Below are positions 1 through 7,395 of a stretch of 17,750 nucleotides of DNA, piece by piece. Numbering within the stretch: the first letter of the stretch is position 1; every line of letters begins with the position of its first letter. The position numbers were made by a program, and so were the translations under genes. The notes under the pieces were generated by a model that saw only the letters and a list, made by a program, of their open reading frames with translations, searched no databases and was not told the origin of the DNA. The DNA is from Candidatus Gastranaerophilales bacterium (GTDB lineage Bacteria; Cyanobacteriota; Vampirovibrionia; Gastranaerophilales; Gastranaerophilaceae), in contig CALUUL010000041.1 in assembly GCA_944323945.1 (NCBI GenBank), positions 1 through 17,750 of the forward strand, in the 5' to 3' direction.

Positions 1-1241
1 AATATTTCCTTATAATGTTTATAGCTGCCCATTTTATTAATATCTAAAAATGTTTTGCAAAATTCATCAGCCTCATTTTTATCAATCCATACTTCACCTA
101 CAGTAAAATTGCGATATTTCTTAGAAAGTTCTTTTACGATATCAAGATTTAAAATTGTATTTTTTAGGTTATTAAATGTTTTTGTGCTTTTAATACCTTT
201 AAATGCAAAACCAACGCCAATACTTGCAAGGGTTGCAAGTAAAATATTTTTTAGTGATAAAAGATGTTTTTTGTTTTCTTCTTTTTCTTGGTTATCGTTA
301 TTTAATGTAGGCTCATTACCTTTTTTAATATTATCAATAAATTTATTAATTGTAAGTTGTGATTGATTTTGCGGTTTTTCAGGCACATCAATTCTTTTTA
401 AGGGTCTTTTTGTAGATAATCTTGATGTAATATGAAACAAAATGCCAAGAGCAGTATTTAAAAGAGGCGCACCGAGTTGAGAGTTATTTGAAAAGCTTGC
501 AAAAGCACCTAAAAGGAAATATTGAGATAATGCCTCTTGAACAGTAGCGAGAATTTCTTGTTTTCTTTTTGTACTTGCGGATTTTATTGCCTCATCCTCA
601 CTTACTCCATTCATTATGGATTTATTGTAGAAATCGTTACCAAGCATAATTGCAGCGGTAAGTCCTGATACAAGTCTTACAACAGCTCTTTCGTGAGGTG
701 TGTGATAATGTGCTTTATCTTTTGCAAGATTATCATCAAATAACTTGTAGAATTTTTTTACTACACTGTCGCATAATTCCTTGAATTGAGGATTACACTC
801 ATTTTTGCAGAGGAATTTTTCAAGCTCTGAGGTGTTTATTCCTTTTTCTTTTGCAAATTGAGCAATAAAGTTATCCCCGTTTTTAATTAAACCGCGCATT
901 GCTCTTTGATAACTTTTGTCTTGTTGAGCTTTTGCATAATTTTGAAGCAAATTTGAATCTTGAAGTGATTTAATATTAAATTTTTTAGAGATGAAAGCTA
1001 AAAAATCCTTTGGTAAATCAACAAAAGGATATTTAAGGGTATCAAGCAGGGAATTTGCTTTTAAATATCTTGTTTCATTGTTTATTGATTGGATGAAATT
1101 AGAACCGGTTTTATTGTTCAAAAAATTAAAAATATCATCAAGTCTGCACTCTGATATAGCTTTTGTGGAGGGGAGGTGAATTACCTTACCATATCTGGTA
1201 AAGCCAACATTTTTAGCTATGTTGTGCAATGGGGATGGCAT
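1..1241 (-). CDS. Large hypothetical protein, 5' part only (runs off the left edge)
   Basis: The minus-strand frame is open from an ATG at 1239-1241 to the window edge, giving 413 codons with no stop. The start is supported by AGGTGA seven bases upstream. I do not recognise the family. The visible part is mostly charged and helical. Hydrophobic stretches near residues 184-202, 238-272 and 329-348 could be membrane segments or buried helices. A low-complexity N/E/K-rich linker lies near residues 290-325. Residues 10-25 (KNVGFTRYGKVIHLP) look like a conserved leader but carry no known motif. The gene follows the 173-residue ORF (1332-1853) by 90 bp, with a hairpin covering its own ribosome binding site, so the two may be co-transcribed. 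The function is unknown. The reading frame itself is very likely real because it stays open for over 1.2 kb in AT-rich DNA. Confidence 0.8.
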   Translation of the reverse strand, partial: MPSPLHNIAKNVGFTRYGKVIHLPSTKAISECRLDDIFNFLNNKTGSNFIQSINNETRYLKANSLLDTLKYPFVDLPKDFLAFISKKFNIKSLQDSNLLQNYAKAQQDKSYQRAMRGLIKNGDNFIAQFAKEKGINTSELEKFLCKNECNPQFKELCDSVVKKFYKLFDDNLAKDKAHYHTPHERAVVRLVSGLTAAIMLGNDFYNKSIMNGVSEDEAIKSASTKRKQEILATVQEALSQYFLLGAFASFSNNSQLGAPLLNTALGILFHITSRLSTKRPLKRIDVPEKPQNQSQLTINKFIDNIKKGNEPTLNNDNQEKEENKKHLLSLKNILLATLASIGVGFAFKGIKSTKTFNNLKNTILNLDIVKELSKKYRNFTVGEVWIDKNEADEFCKTFLDINKMGSYKHYKEI

Positions 1242-1246
1242 AGAAA

Positions 1247-1280
1247 ATTCACCTGTTTTATTGATTTAAGACAGGTGAAT
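1247..1280 (-). promoter_or_regulatory. Hairpin that would sequester the ribosome binding site of the left-edge gene
   Basis: A perfect 10-bp inverted repeat, ATTCACCTGT and ACAGGTGAAT, is separated by 14 bases (arms 1247-1256 and 1271-1280). On the minus-strand transcript the second arm contains the AGGTGA Shine-Dalgarno sequence, and the ATG follows six bases later. Folding would hide the ribosome binding site. Four T's follow the stem, so a weak intrinsic terminator or attenuator is the alternative reading. The repeat is seen directly; its regulatory role is inferred. Confidence 0.5.
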
Positions 1281-1331
1281 ATTTATTCTTGCTTGTAAAA
1301 TATAATTATATGTATTATTTGAAACAAAAGT

Positions 1332-1853
1332 TTACAATGGTCTGTTGAACATACCGTATATGAAGTTATCTTCTCTTTCTTCTTGTTCAGAGTATGTATT
1401 ATCTGATGAGGGTTTTGATGATTGTGTTTTTGGGTCACTGGGTATTTCTTCAAGGTTAATATTGCGCACAAATGTAATAAAGCCGTTATAAATTCTTGGA
1501 TTTTCCAAATTGCTTAAAAAATCAATTCCTAATGTTTCGGGTAATAATTCCATATAACTTTCTTTAGCAGGGCTCTTATCTACATGTTCTCTAATTAAAT
1601 CAGCATAAATTAAACCTCTGGGGTGTCCTTTGCCTCCCCATTTAAGCATTACACCGTTATTATGGTCTATTGCCGCAATGTCAAATTCTTTGTCCCTGTC
1701 GGCATCTTCTTGTTTATATCCACCGCAAGGCTTGTCAAATGGCAAATTGTCAATAATTCTTTGTCTGTTTTCTTCTTCAATTTTTCCAAAGTTTAGGTTT
1801 TTTTGGGGTTGAAAATTACGGCGTGACGCCAAGTTAATAGGTGCTACTCTCAT
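1332..1853 (-). CDS. Hypothetical protein with an NFG-type N-terminal leader
   Basis: This 173-residue protein starts at an ATG preceded by AAGGGA about ten bases upstream. It has no signal peptide, membrane segment or recognisable enzymatic motif. The N-terminus reads MRVAPINLASRRNF and is followed near residue 21 by LNFGK. This resembles the M-(R/K)-(I/V)...F-x-G leaders of the three AAA+ proteins encoded further upstream. Residues 25-110 are charged and include an acidic KQEDADRDKEFD patch and a Gly-rich GGKGHPRG loop. Residues 140-165 are a Ser/Pro/Glu-rich, probably disordered tail. It is followed by the hairpin and the left-edge gene, suggesting a two-gene unit. The function is unknown. 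Confidence 0.7.
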   Translation of the reverse strand: MRVAPINLASRRNFQPQKNLNFGKIEEENRQRIIDNLPFDKPCGGYKQEDADRDKEFDIAAIDHNNGVMLKWGGKGHPRGLIYADLIREHVDKSPAKESYMELLPETLGIDFLSNLENPRIYNGFITFVRNINLEEIPSDPKTQSSKPSSDNTYSEQEEREDNFIYGMFNRPL

Positions 1854-2026
1854 TGTCTAAATATCCCTTTTTAAAATATCACTTAACAACATTATTTAAG
1901 ATTGTTTATTCATTCTAACACTAAAGAAAATAATTTAAATAGGTTTGTTAGATTTAAAAAAACAAAACAAATAACGACACTTTTGAAAGTTCAAAAATTA
2001 ATTGACAATTTTCTACTTTTAGTTGT

Positions 2027-2155
2027 TTTATGCTGCTGAGTATTTAGTTATTACATATTTATTTAATAATTATTCTCTTATTCATTAGGATATATTAACA
2101 CAGAAAATATATGACTAGAATATTAACAAGAAAGGAACAGGGTATAAAACAAATT
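2027..2155 (-). pseudogene. Deleted copy of the secreted nuclease gene and its upstream region
   Basis: Positions 2041-2071 match 7991-8021 with one mismatch. The sequence then jumps, and 2071-2100 matches 8311-8340, again with one mismatch, before continuing through a close match to about 8390. Both halves lie in the same order and orientation as the intact thermonuclease-like gene at 7837-8325. The copy has therefore lost the gene's core, about 289 bp, at a TAATAA-type microhomology. What remains is the start codon (2083-2085), a few shifted codons ending in a stop, and a near-perfect copy of the upstream region. Together with the intact gene it forms an interrupted direct repeat flanking the AAA+ operon. 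The flanking bases 1854-2026 hold no gene I can see. Confidence 0.75.
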
Positions 2156-2245
2156 TATTTAATTTAAGAAACCATGAAGAAATACAAGAAAAATACATAG
2201 GGCGAAAAAAAGGGATTCTCTTTTACCTTTGTTTATTTTTTGTCT

Positions 2246-2574
2246 ATGTCAAAAGCATTATATGTTATAGGGCATTGGACGGCGAGAAATTACAAATCTA
2301 ATGCGAAAGACAAATCAAGCTATCAGGCATAATTGACGGTTCGGGAAATTTAATACTTGCCAAAGCTCATAGAACACTTCATCAATTGGTGGAATGAACC
2401 CAATTACATATAATGTTGTTTGCTGTGGCGAGCCTGACAGAATACCGATTACAAAAGTACAACAATAGGCATTATGGTTCACTACGCAAGAATCCTTGCA
2501 AAATACAATCTTGCGCCTTTTGATTTTTACACTCACAACTATCACTGACAAAAAATTAAATGGCATTATTTAAG
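2246..2574 (+). pseudogene. Frameshifted phage-type N-acetylmuramoyl-L-alanine amidase
   Basis: Reading across three plus-strand frames gives a coherent amidase. From the ATG at 2246, MSKALYVIGHWTARNY carries the HWT(A) motif that supplies a zinc-ligand His in peptidoglycan amidases of the PGRP/amidase_2 type. After a +1 shift comes GIIDGSGNLILAKAHRTLHQ. After another shift comes MNPITYNVVCCGEPDRIPI then TKVQQ and a stop. A further shift gives ARILAKYNLAPFDFYTHNYH, the usual C-terminal helix and (T/S)H motif. Such enzymes act as phage endolysins that cut the amide bond between the stem peptide and muramic acid. At least three frame changes or stops make it non-functional. It lies beside the deleted nuclease copy, so the area is probably decayed prophage DNA. 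The family call is from motif order; no alignment was run. Confidence 0.68.
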
Positions 2575-2578
2575 GATT

Positions 2579-2608
2579 AAATAAAGGGACTAAAAACCCT
2601 TTTATTTT
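2579..2608. terminator. Bidirectional intrinsic terminator after the AAA+ operon
   Basis: AAATAAAGGG (2579-2588) pairs with CCCTTTTATTT (2597-2607), with one bulged T and an eight-base A-rich loop. The stem is flanked by A and T runs on either side, so it can work on both strands. On the minus strand it lies about 30 bp past the stop of the 447-residue AAA-like gene and would end that operon. On the plus strand it follows the amidase remnant. Confidence 0.65.
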
Positions 2609-2639
2609 CAAAGAACTATTATCAGACAAAAATAGGCAA

Positions 2640-3983
2640 TTAAACAAGTTTTCCACTACCTATATTATTTAAAAAATTGTCCATATTTAAATCCAATTTA
2701 TTATTTTCTATATCTACACCTGTTGCATATTGGGCATTTTGAGTAACTCGAGCAGCTTTAGGCTTTTTACTTTTTAAATAAAGCACAAGTGCACCAATAG
2801 CAACACAAGCAGCCGAAATAATAGCGACTGCCATACCTAATTTACCTTTTTTAGCGGTGTTTTCTATTGTAGCACCAGTATTTTCCATTATCTCTCCTGC
2901 CTGCTTTGGCAATTTTCGCCTTACCCCTCTTGTTTCTTTAGGGTATAATTCATCAAGCTCTTTTATCTTGCTTTTAAATTCAGTTTTCAGCCCTTCCAAC
3001 TCTTGTCTCATTTTGAAATTTTCAATACCGCCTTCTCTGTATATTTCTGTTATTTCATCAAATACTGGTATCATTTCGCCATTGAAATATCTTACATAAA
3101 AATCAACATCTTCCTTCAATATACCTGCTTTATCCAGATCATAAATACTGCGAATTCTATGACTTGCCGTTGCACCAATATTACATTTTTTAAAATCTGT
3201 TATTACAAACTGCAATTGTGCGTGATAATCTTCATTTGCGGAACTCATCAAATCTTTCATACAGGAAATATTTTCACGAATATTATCGGTACTAATGAGT
3301 TTTTCCATATTTTCTACTGTAATAATTGTTTCCCTACCTGTTTTTTTATAGTTTTCTTTTGATTTTTCAAGCAATTTAAGCACGGCATCGGCTAAATCAT
3401 CACTATCTCCTGTTTTATCAGGCAAATAGACAAAATCAAGACCGTACACTTTATTATACGGACCAACTTTTCTGCTTAAGTAACTGTCTTCGTAAGTTGG
3501 ACTTCTGAATTTTGAATAGTACTCGGTTAACATTAAAAAATCTTCTGCCATTTTTTTGTCTTTAGATATTACAGCGCTGCAATTTGGCCCTCTAATGGTT
3601 CGCATATAGTCCAAATGTTCGTTATGCATATATTTACACAATAAATCATTTAGGATGGGAATACTACGAGCTTTACCCTCGGACTCAAGCATTTCGGGTA
3701 TTCTATGAAGTGAATTCGAATAAGCAACAAAATCCCTGCTCTTGTACTGTGCATCATACGCTCTTTGACAAACATCAAACCACTGCTGTTTTTCTTGTTT
3801 TCTAAGTTCAGCTATTCTTGGCAAGTATTCTCTTTGAATTTCTTTTCTTCTTGTCCAATAGTCACTTGTGGGTTGAGATATAAATTCATCAGCAGCACAA
3901 AATGATACCATAGGGGTATTTTTTGCACCTTCTTGTTTTTTTATATTACATGCAGAATACAGGGTTGTTGGCGATATTCTCAT
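2640..3983 (-). CDS. Membrane-anchored, catalytically degenerate AAA-type protein
   Basis: This 447-residue protein is the last gene of the three-gene AAA operon. Its ATG is one base past the stop of the active ATPase gene, with a GGAAAAG ribosome site inside that gene's end. Residues about 130-280 align by eye with the AAA domains of its two neighbours. The Walker A position reads RGPNCSAVISKDKK (no GKT). Walker B reads TGRETIITVENMEKL (no DE pair). The stretch ISCMKDLMSSANEDYH is almost identical to one in the 591-residue protein. NIGATASHR keeps an Arg (R276) near the arginine-finger position. Residues 305-345 are probably a coiled coil. Residues 383-404 form one strong membrane helix followed by KSKKPK. 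The N-terminal leader is MRISPTTLYS. It is likely a non-hydrolysing, membrane-attached partner of the active ATPase; substrate and process are unknown. Confidence 0.8.
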   Translation of the reverse strand: MRISPTTLYSACNIKKQEGAKNTPMVSFCAADEFISQPTSDYWTRRKEIQREYLPRIAELRKQEKQQWFDVCQRAYDAQYKSRDFVAYSNSLHRIPEMLESEGKARSIPILNDLLCKYMHNEHLDYMRTIRGPNCSAVISKDKKMAEDFLMLTEYYSKFRSPTYEDSYLSRKVGPYNKVYGLDFVYLPDKTGDSDDLADAVLKLLEKSKENYKKTGRETIITVENMEKLISTDNIRENISCMKDLMSSANEDYHAQLQFVITDFKKCNIGATASHRIRSIYDLDKAGILKEDVDFYVRYFNGEMIPVFDEITEIYREGGIENFKMRQELEGLKTEFKSKIKELDELYPKETRGVRRKLPKQAGEIMENTGATIENTAKKGKLGMAVAIISAACVAIGALVLYLKSKKPKAARVTQNAQYATGVDIENNKLDLNMDNFLNNIGSGKLV

Positions 3984-3984
3984 G

Positions 3985-5262
3985 CTATTTTTCTTTTCCT
4001 ATAAATCTTGCGTACTCATCTTGAAACATTTTGCTTACTTCTTTAGTTATTAACGGCTGCACATTGTTGTTTTTAATATATTCTATTATATCACTTTGTT
4101 CAACAACTTCACCATTAGCCAACGCGCATACATCTTCGCAAATATCGCCTATTTGTCCGTTAGAAAATTTTGCACCCATCTGTGTTTCAAGCTCTATAAT
4201 TTCTTGTGCAAGTTTAGAGTAATCAATATTTTTTACAGGATATTTTTTAAACATATACTCTAATATCTGCTCTAAATTTTCCTTGTCAGCAGGGTCAATA
4301 GACATTTTAATCGGGAATACGTCTTTATCTTTCATATTTAACCCAAGAGAAGAAGGGCTGTTTGTTGCGGCAAAAACCGTGCAGTGGTATTTTTCAGAAC
4401 AAGTTTTAATAAATTCTTCAAATTCGTCTTTTATCGGTGATTTTTCATTAACCATTTTATCTATTTCATCAATGAATATAATTGAGCGCTTGCCCGTGTT
4501 TTCAAAATTTTCTTGCGCCTTTTGTGCATATAACTTTATTTTTTTCATTGCCTCAATAATGTTATCATTTGTAGCATTGGATAATCTTATAAAATTTATC
4601 GGGCAATCTGTTTCTTTTGCAACGGTTCTTGTAATGTAGGTTTTTCCGTTGCCGTAGGGACCAAAAAAGAGAATGCTGCCGACTATATCAGGAGTTTGTC
4701 CTTGTTGCTCCAATTTAATCTTGTCAATAAATTCTTCTTTTAATACGCTCATTTCAAATTGGTATCCGCCAACATTTTTTATGCCGGTAACAGCTTTTCT
4801 TTGTTGAGTATAAGCAGCAACAGTTGTATCGCTTTCAAGTAAATTATTTCTATCCAATTCATCAAGCCTTGCAATTTCTTCAAGACTTCTTGTAGCTAAA
4901 TCATACTTTTTGTCAATATAACTTGCCTTTTTTTGCAAGTCATTGTAAATTTCGGTATATCCTTTTTGAATTTCCGCATAATATGTTCTTCCTGATTGAG
5001 AACTAATATCTGATGTAGCAAGTCTTTTTATGTGTTCAGGCAAATATTCGCCACGACCTGTTTTTTCTGGGTCTTTTATTTCAACTGCACTCATTTGTGT
5101 CGTTAGCTCATCCAGTTCCCTTCCCCAATTTTGCATAACATAGTGTTGTGCCTGTCTTGCTTTTAGCATATTTTGATTTTGACTTACTTCATCTTTTTTC
5201 TTTTGTCTGCCATTTACACTAATACCGTTAAAGTTATAACCTATAATTGTATTAATTTTCAT
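3985..5262 (-). CDS. AAA+ ATPase (the active member of a three-gene set)
   Basis: This 425-residue protein starts at an ATG with AAGGAA upstream. The N-terminus MKINTIIGYNFNGIS is followed by a largely helical, probably coiled-coil region to about residue 150. The AAA module starts at NVGGYQFEMSVLKEEF. It contains Walker A GPYGNGKT (201-208), Walker B IIFIDEID (261-268), sensor 1 AATN (N301) and a lid with FSNGQIGDI near 366-374, in the place of the FSGADI of classical AAA proteins. It should therefore bind and hydrolyse ATP and remodel protein substrates, probably as a ring. An oddity is the segment after sensor 1 (LGLNMKDKDVFPIKM), which has no Arg where FtsH- or p97-like proteins carry the arginine finger. 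The two flanking AAA-like proteins are degenerate but have Arg near that place. I infer a hetero-oligomer. It has no protease domain, so it is not FtsH. Confidence 0.88.
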   Translation of the reverse strand: MKINTIIGYNFNGISVNGRQKKKDEVSQNQNMLKARQAQHYVMQNWGRELDELTTQMSAVEIKDPEKTGRGEYLPEHIKRLATSDISSQSGRTYYAEIQKGYTEIYNDLQKKASYIDKKYDLATRSLEEIARLDELDRNNLLESDTTVAAYTQQRKAVTGIKNVGGYQFEMSVLKEEFIDKIKLEQQGQTPDIVGSILFFGPYGNGKTYITRTVAKETDCPINFIRLSNATNDNIIEAMKKIKLYAQKAQENFENTGKRSIIFIDEIDKMVNEKSPIKDEFEEFIKTCSEKYHCTVFAATNSPSSLGLNMKDKDVFPIKMSIDPADKENLEQILEYMFKKYPVKNIDYSKLAQEIIELETQMGAKFSNGQIGDICEDVCALANGEVVEQSDIIEYIKNNNVQPLITKEVSKMFQDEYARFIGKEK

Positions 5263-5300
5263 AATATTTCCTTAATCTTATTTTTATCTGTAACTTTTGC

Positions 5301-7076
5301 TTATTTTTCGGACATATCAATTTTAAGCCCTACTCTGTGTGGAGCAGTCGCGCCAATATCAAGATTTTGAGGCTGGTTTGCATAAAATATAATGGTTGAG
5401 TGGTAATCCTCATCTGCCGAACTCATTAAATCTTTTAAGCAAGATATATCTTCCCGCGAGTTTGCATTAGGTTTTAGAAGCCTTTCCATGCCATTTAGGA
5501 AAATAACAGAGCGTCTGCCCGTGGTTTGATAATTTTGCTCTGCTTTTTCAAGTTTTTCTAAGAGCTTGTCCTGCATTGCGCCACCGTCTGCCATACTTGG
5601 TATTTTTATATAGTCAGCACCGGAATTTTCACCTATCCAGTCAATTATTTCCATCATTAAATAAGGGTTTGCGCCTGTTAGCATAACACAGTTAGGAACA
5701 TCGACTTGTTCACCCTTGGTGCTTGAAGATATACGACTAAACAATTTACTAAACACTATATCTTTAATTTTTTCAATTTTCTCTTGCCTATCTTTTATAT
5801 ATGTCGCTTGCAAGTCTTCATTTTTAAGCTCATCTTGAATTTGTCCTACATCTTTTGCAATTTCTGCTTGGCTATTGTTTCTGTTATATTGAACAGATTT
5901 TTTTGCGTGTTTTATGTAACTATGCCTATCTATTCCCCAGGTTGCAAGTTTGGTTATCTCAAATAGTCCCATGGTGGTAACATCCAAAAGAACTCGCCAC
6001 CAGCCCATGTTATCTTTATAGTCATAAAATGCAGACACTTTAGCACTTTGTATTGCTTTATCTAATTCAGTAGAATCTTCCTGCGCTTTTGTGGAAAATT
6101 TATCATGTGCATTCTTCCTTTTTTTGTTGAATGCATCCTGTATGTTGGCTATATTAATTGAATCAGACTTATCCTGCGGATAATTTTTTGATCTTAGCCA
6201 TGAAGCAGATGGATATCTTTCAAGACATTCATCATATCTACCTTCTCGAAGCAAAGCCGATATCAACTTGGAATCTGTATAGCTGTCACCACTTATTAAT
6301 TTTGGATAATGCGACAAAACTTCATCCAGTTGTCCTTTTTGCACGGCAATATCTACCAATATACTTGCTTCGCGCATAGGAATACCCAAATTTGTCATAT
6401 CAAACAACTCTTTTAACCTACCCTGTTTTTCCATCTCGGAAACAACGTAACTTGGTTCTAATAATCCAGATGTAACGGTTTTTAAAACATGTTCTTTTGA
6501 CAACATCCCTTTTATGTAATTTTGGTCCAGATACTTTTTGTACTCGATTGAGCCATCTTTGCCTATGTAAATAAAACCGCTGTTCTTGTATGTTATCCCA
6601 TGGCCATAATCGCATTCATGTGCCGTGGGAAATACAATTTCGTAAAATGGCAAATAAGTATCAAGATTTTCGGGGTTAGAAACATATTCTAGAAGCTGTC
6701 TATGTTCTTTTTCTCTAGTTTCATAATCCGGTTTTCCATAATAATCCATGTTTCCATCATGATAATAAGTAGCCTGACGAGCACCGTTAATGCCTGAGTT
6801 GTTTTTAATACCAATCATATTTTTATTCCGGCCATCTATGTAAAGACCAAATTCCTCTGGTAACTCATCGGCGTTGTGAAAATAATAATGCTCGTAGTTA
6901 AATGGTTTGACAAATTTATTCTCATCGTAGTTGCCTCTAAAATTTAGAGAAAAAGCACCATTATTTACCGGCGCTTGAACTGTTTGTTGTGAAATATAAG
7001 TTGAGTTTTTAATACCCAAATTTTGTTTTAAAGGTTTTTTTCTAATATGATAGCTTGTTATGCTAGGAATTCTCAA
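5301..7076 (-). CDS. Large protein with a C-terminal degenerate AAA-type domain
   Basis: This 591-residue protein is the first gene of the AAA operon. The chosen start is TTG (7074-7076), because a strong GGAGGG site lies six bases upstream. The leader MRIPSITSYHIRKK is followed near residue 48 by SLNFRG. Residues 50-200 are rich in Tyr, Asp and Gly and have no family I know. Residues 205-310 look helical and repeat-like. A hydrophobic stretch near 355-385 (GWWRVLLDVTTMGLF) may touch or cross the membrane. Residues about 440-588 are an AAA-like domain. Walker A is replaced by MLTGANPYLM. Walker B reads TGRRSVIFLNGMERLL (524-531 region, no DE). Sensor-like YANQ has N567, and GATAPHR has R581. 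The lid subdomain is missing because the protein ends at DMSEK. It shares ISC(L/M)KDLMSSA(D/N)EDYH with the 447-residue gene. It probably does not hydrolyse ATP itself. Confidence 0.8.
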   Translation of the reverse strand: MRIPSITSYHIRKKPLKQNLGIKNSTYISQQTVQAPVNNGAFSLNFRGNYDENKFVKPFNYEHYYFHNADELPEEFGLYIDGRNKNMIGIKNNSGINGARQATYYHDGNMDYYGKPDYETREKEHRQLLEYVSNPENLDTYLPFYEIVFPTAHECDYGHGITYKNSGFIYIGKDGSIEYKKYLDQNYIKGMLSKEHVLKTVTSGLLEPSYVVSEMEKQGRLKELFDMTNLGIPMREASILVDIAVQKGQLDEVLSHYPKLISGDSYTDSKLISALLREGRYDECLERYPSASWLRSKNYPQDKSDSINIANIQDAFNKKRKNAHDKFSTKAQEDSTELDKAIQSAKVSAFYDYKDNMGWWRVLLDVTTMGLFEITKLATWGIDRHSYIKHAKKSVQYNRNNSQAEIAKDVGQIQDELKNEDLQATYIKDRQEKIEKIKDIVFSKLFSRISSSTKGEQVDVPNCVMLTGANPYLMMEIIDWIGENSGADYIKIPSMADGGAMQDKLLEKLEKAEQNYQTTGRRSVIFLNGMERLLKPNANSREDISCLKDLMSSADEDYHSTIIFYANQPQNLDIGATAPHRVGLKIDMSEK

Positions 7077-7082
7077 TTTTTA

Positions 7083-7088
7083 CCCTCC
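7083..7088 (-). promoter_or_regulatory. Strong ribosome binding site fixing a TTG start
   Basis: GGAGGG on the minus strand sits six bases before TTG at 7074-7076. It is the best Shine-Dalgarno match of the operon and supports the rare start codon. The nearby ATG that overlaps this site opens only a five-codon frame. I see no convincing promoter between here and 7200. Confidence 0.6.
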
Positions 7089-7198
7089 ATTTTTTTTGTT
7101 TTTTTAATCATTTAAGTATGCTAAATTATGAATTTTGCTATAAATTTGATTGTATAGTTGAATATTTTTACAATGTTTTACATTTATAGTATTTTATT

Positions 7199-7215
7199 AA
7201 AAAAGCGAAGCTTTT
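7199..7215 (-). terminator. Weak terminator-like hairpin upstream of the AAA operon
   Basis: On the minus strand AAAAGC-TTC-GCTTTT is followed by two more T's. The stem has only two G-C pairs, so it is marginal. It would insulate the AAA operon from transcription coming from the nuclease gene side. Confidence 0.3.
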
Positions 7216-7249
7216 ACACTCCACTTCCTCTGCGTATGGGTCGTATGTA

Positions 7250-7363
7250 TTAAATGAAACTGTCTTTTAAGATGTCAAATAAAACAACTATTCTTTTTTT
7301 GAATTTTCTGCTTATTTTTCTTACTTGATTTTTAATTCTGTCATCACCAAGCCATGCAACCAT
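7250..7363 (-). CDS. Possible very small basic protein or remnant (37 residues)
   Basis: An ATG-to-TAA frame encodes a Lys/Arg-rich peptide beginning MVAWLGDDRIKNQVRK and ending in a hydrophobic ILKDSFI. There is no clear ribosome binding site. It lies in DNA that otherwise contains recombinase debris, so it may be a chance frame or the stump of a lost gene. I list it because the composition looks protein-like and nothing else explains this stretch. Confidence 0.18.
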   Translation of the reverse strand: MVAWLGDDRIKNQVRKISRKFKKRIVVLFDILKDSFI

Positions 7364-7395
7364 TTTTACGTTTTTATTTGCAAATATTAAATATT

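Noticed and set aside
2002..2030. TTGACA followed by a T-rich stretch as a plus-strand promoter
   Set aside because: The -35 box is perfect, but no good -10 box occurs at 16-18 bases, and the only downstream plus-strand gene is a fossil.
2315..2566. Minus-strand frame of 83 codons
   Set aside because: It is antisense to the amidase remnant, whose plus-strand fragments carry recognisable motifs. It has no ribosome site and an odd Cys-rich composition.
3003..3362. Plus-strand frame of 119 codons
   Set aside because: It is a shadow of the 447-residue AAA-like gene, with a Phe/Ile/Cys-rich composition typical of antisense AT-rich DNA.
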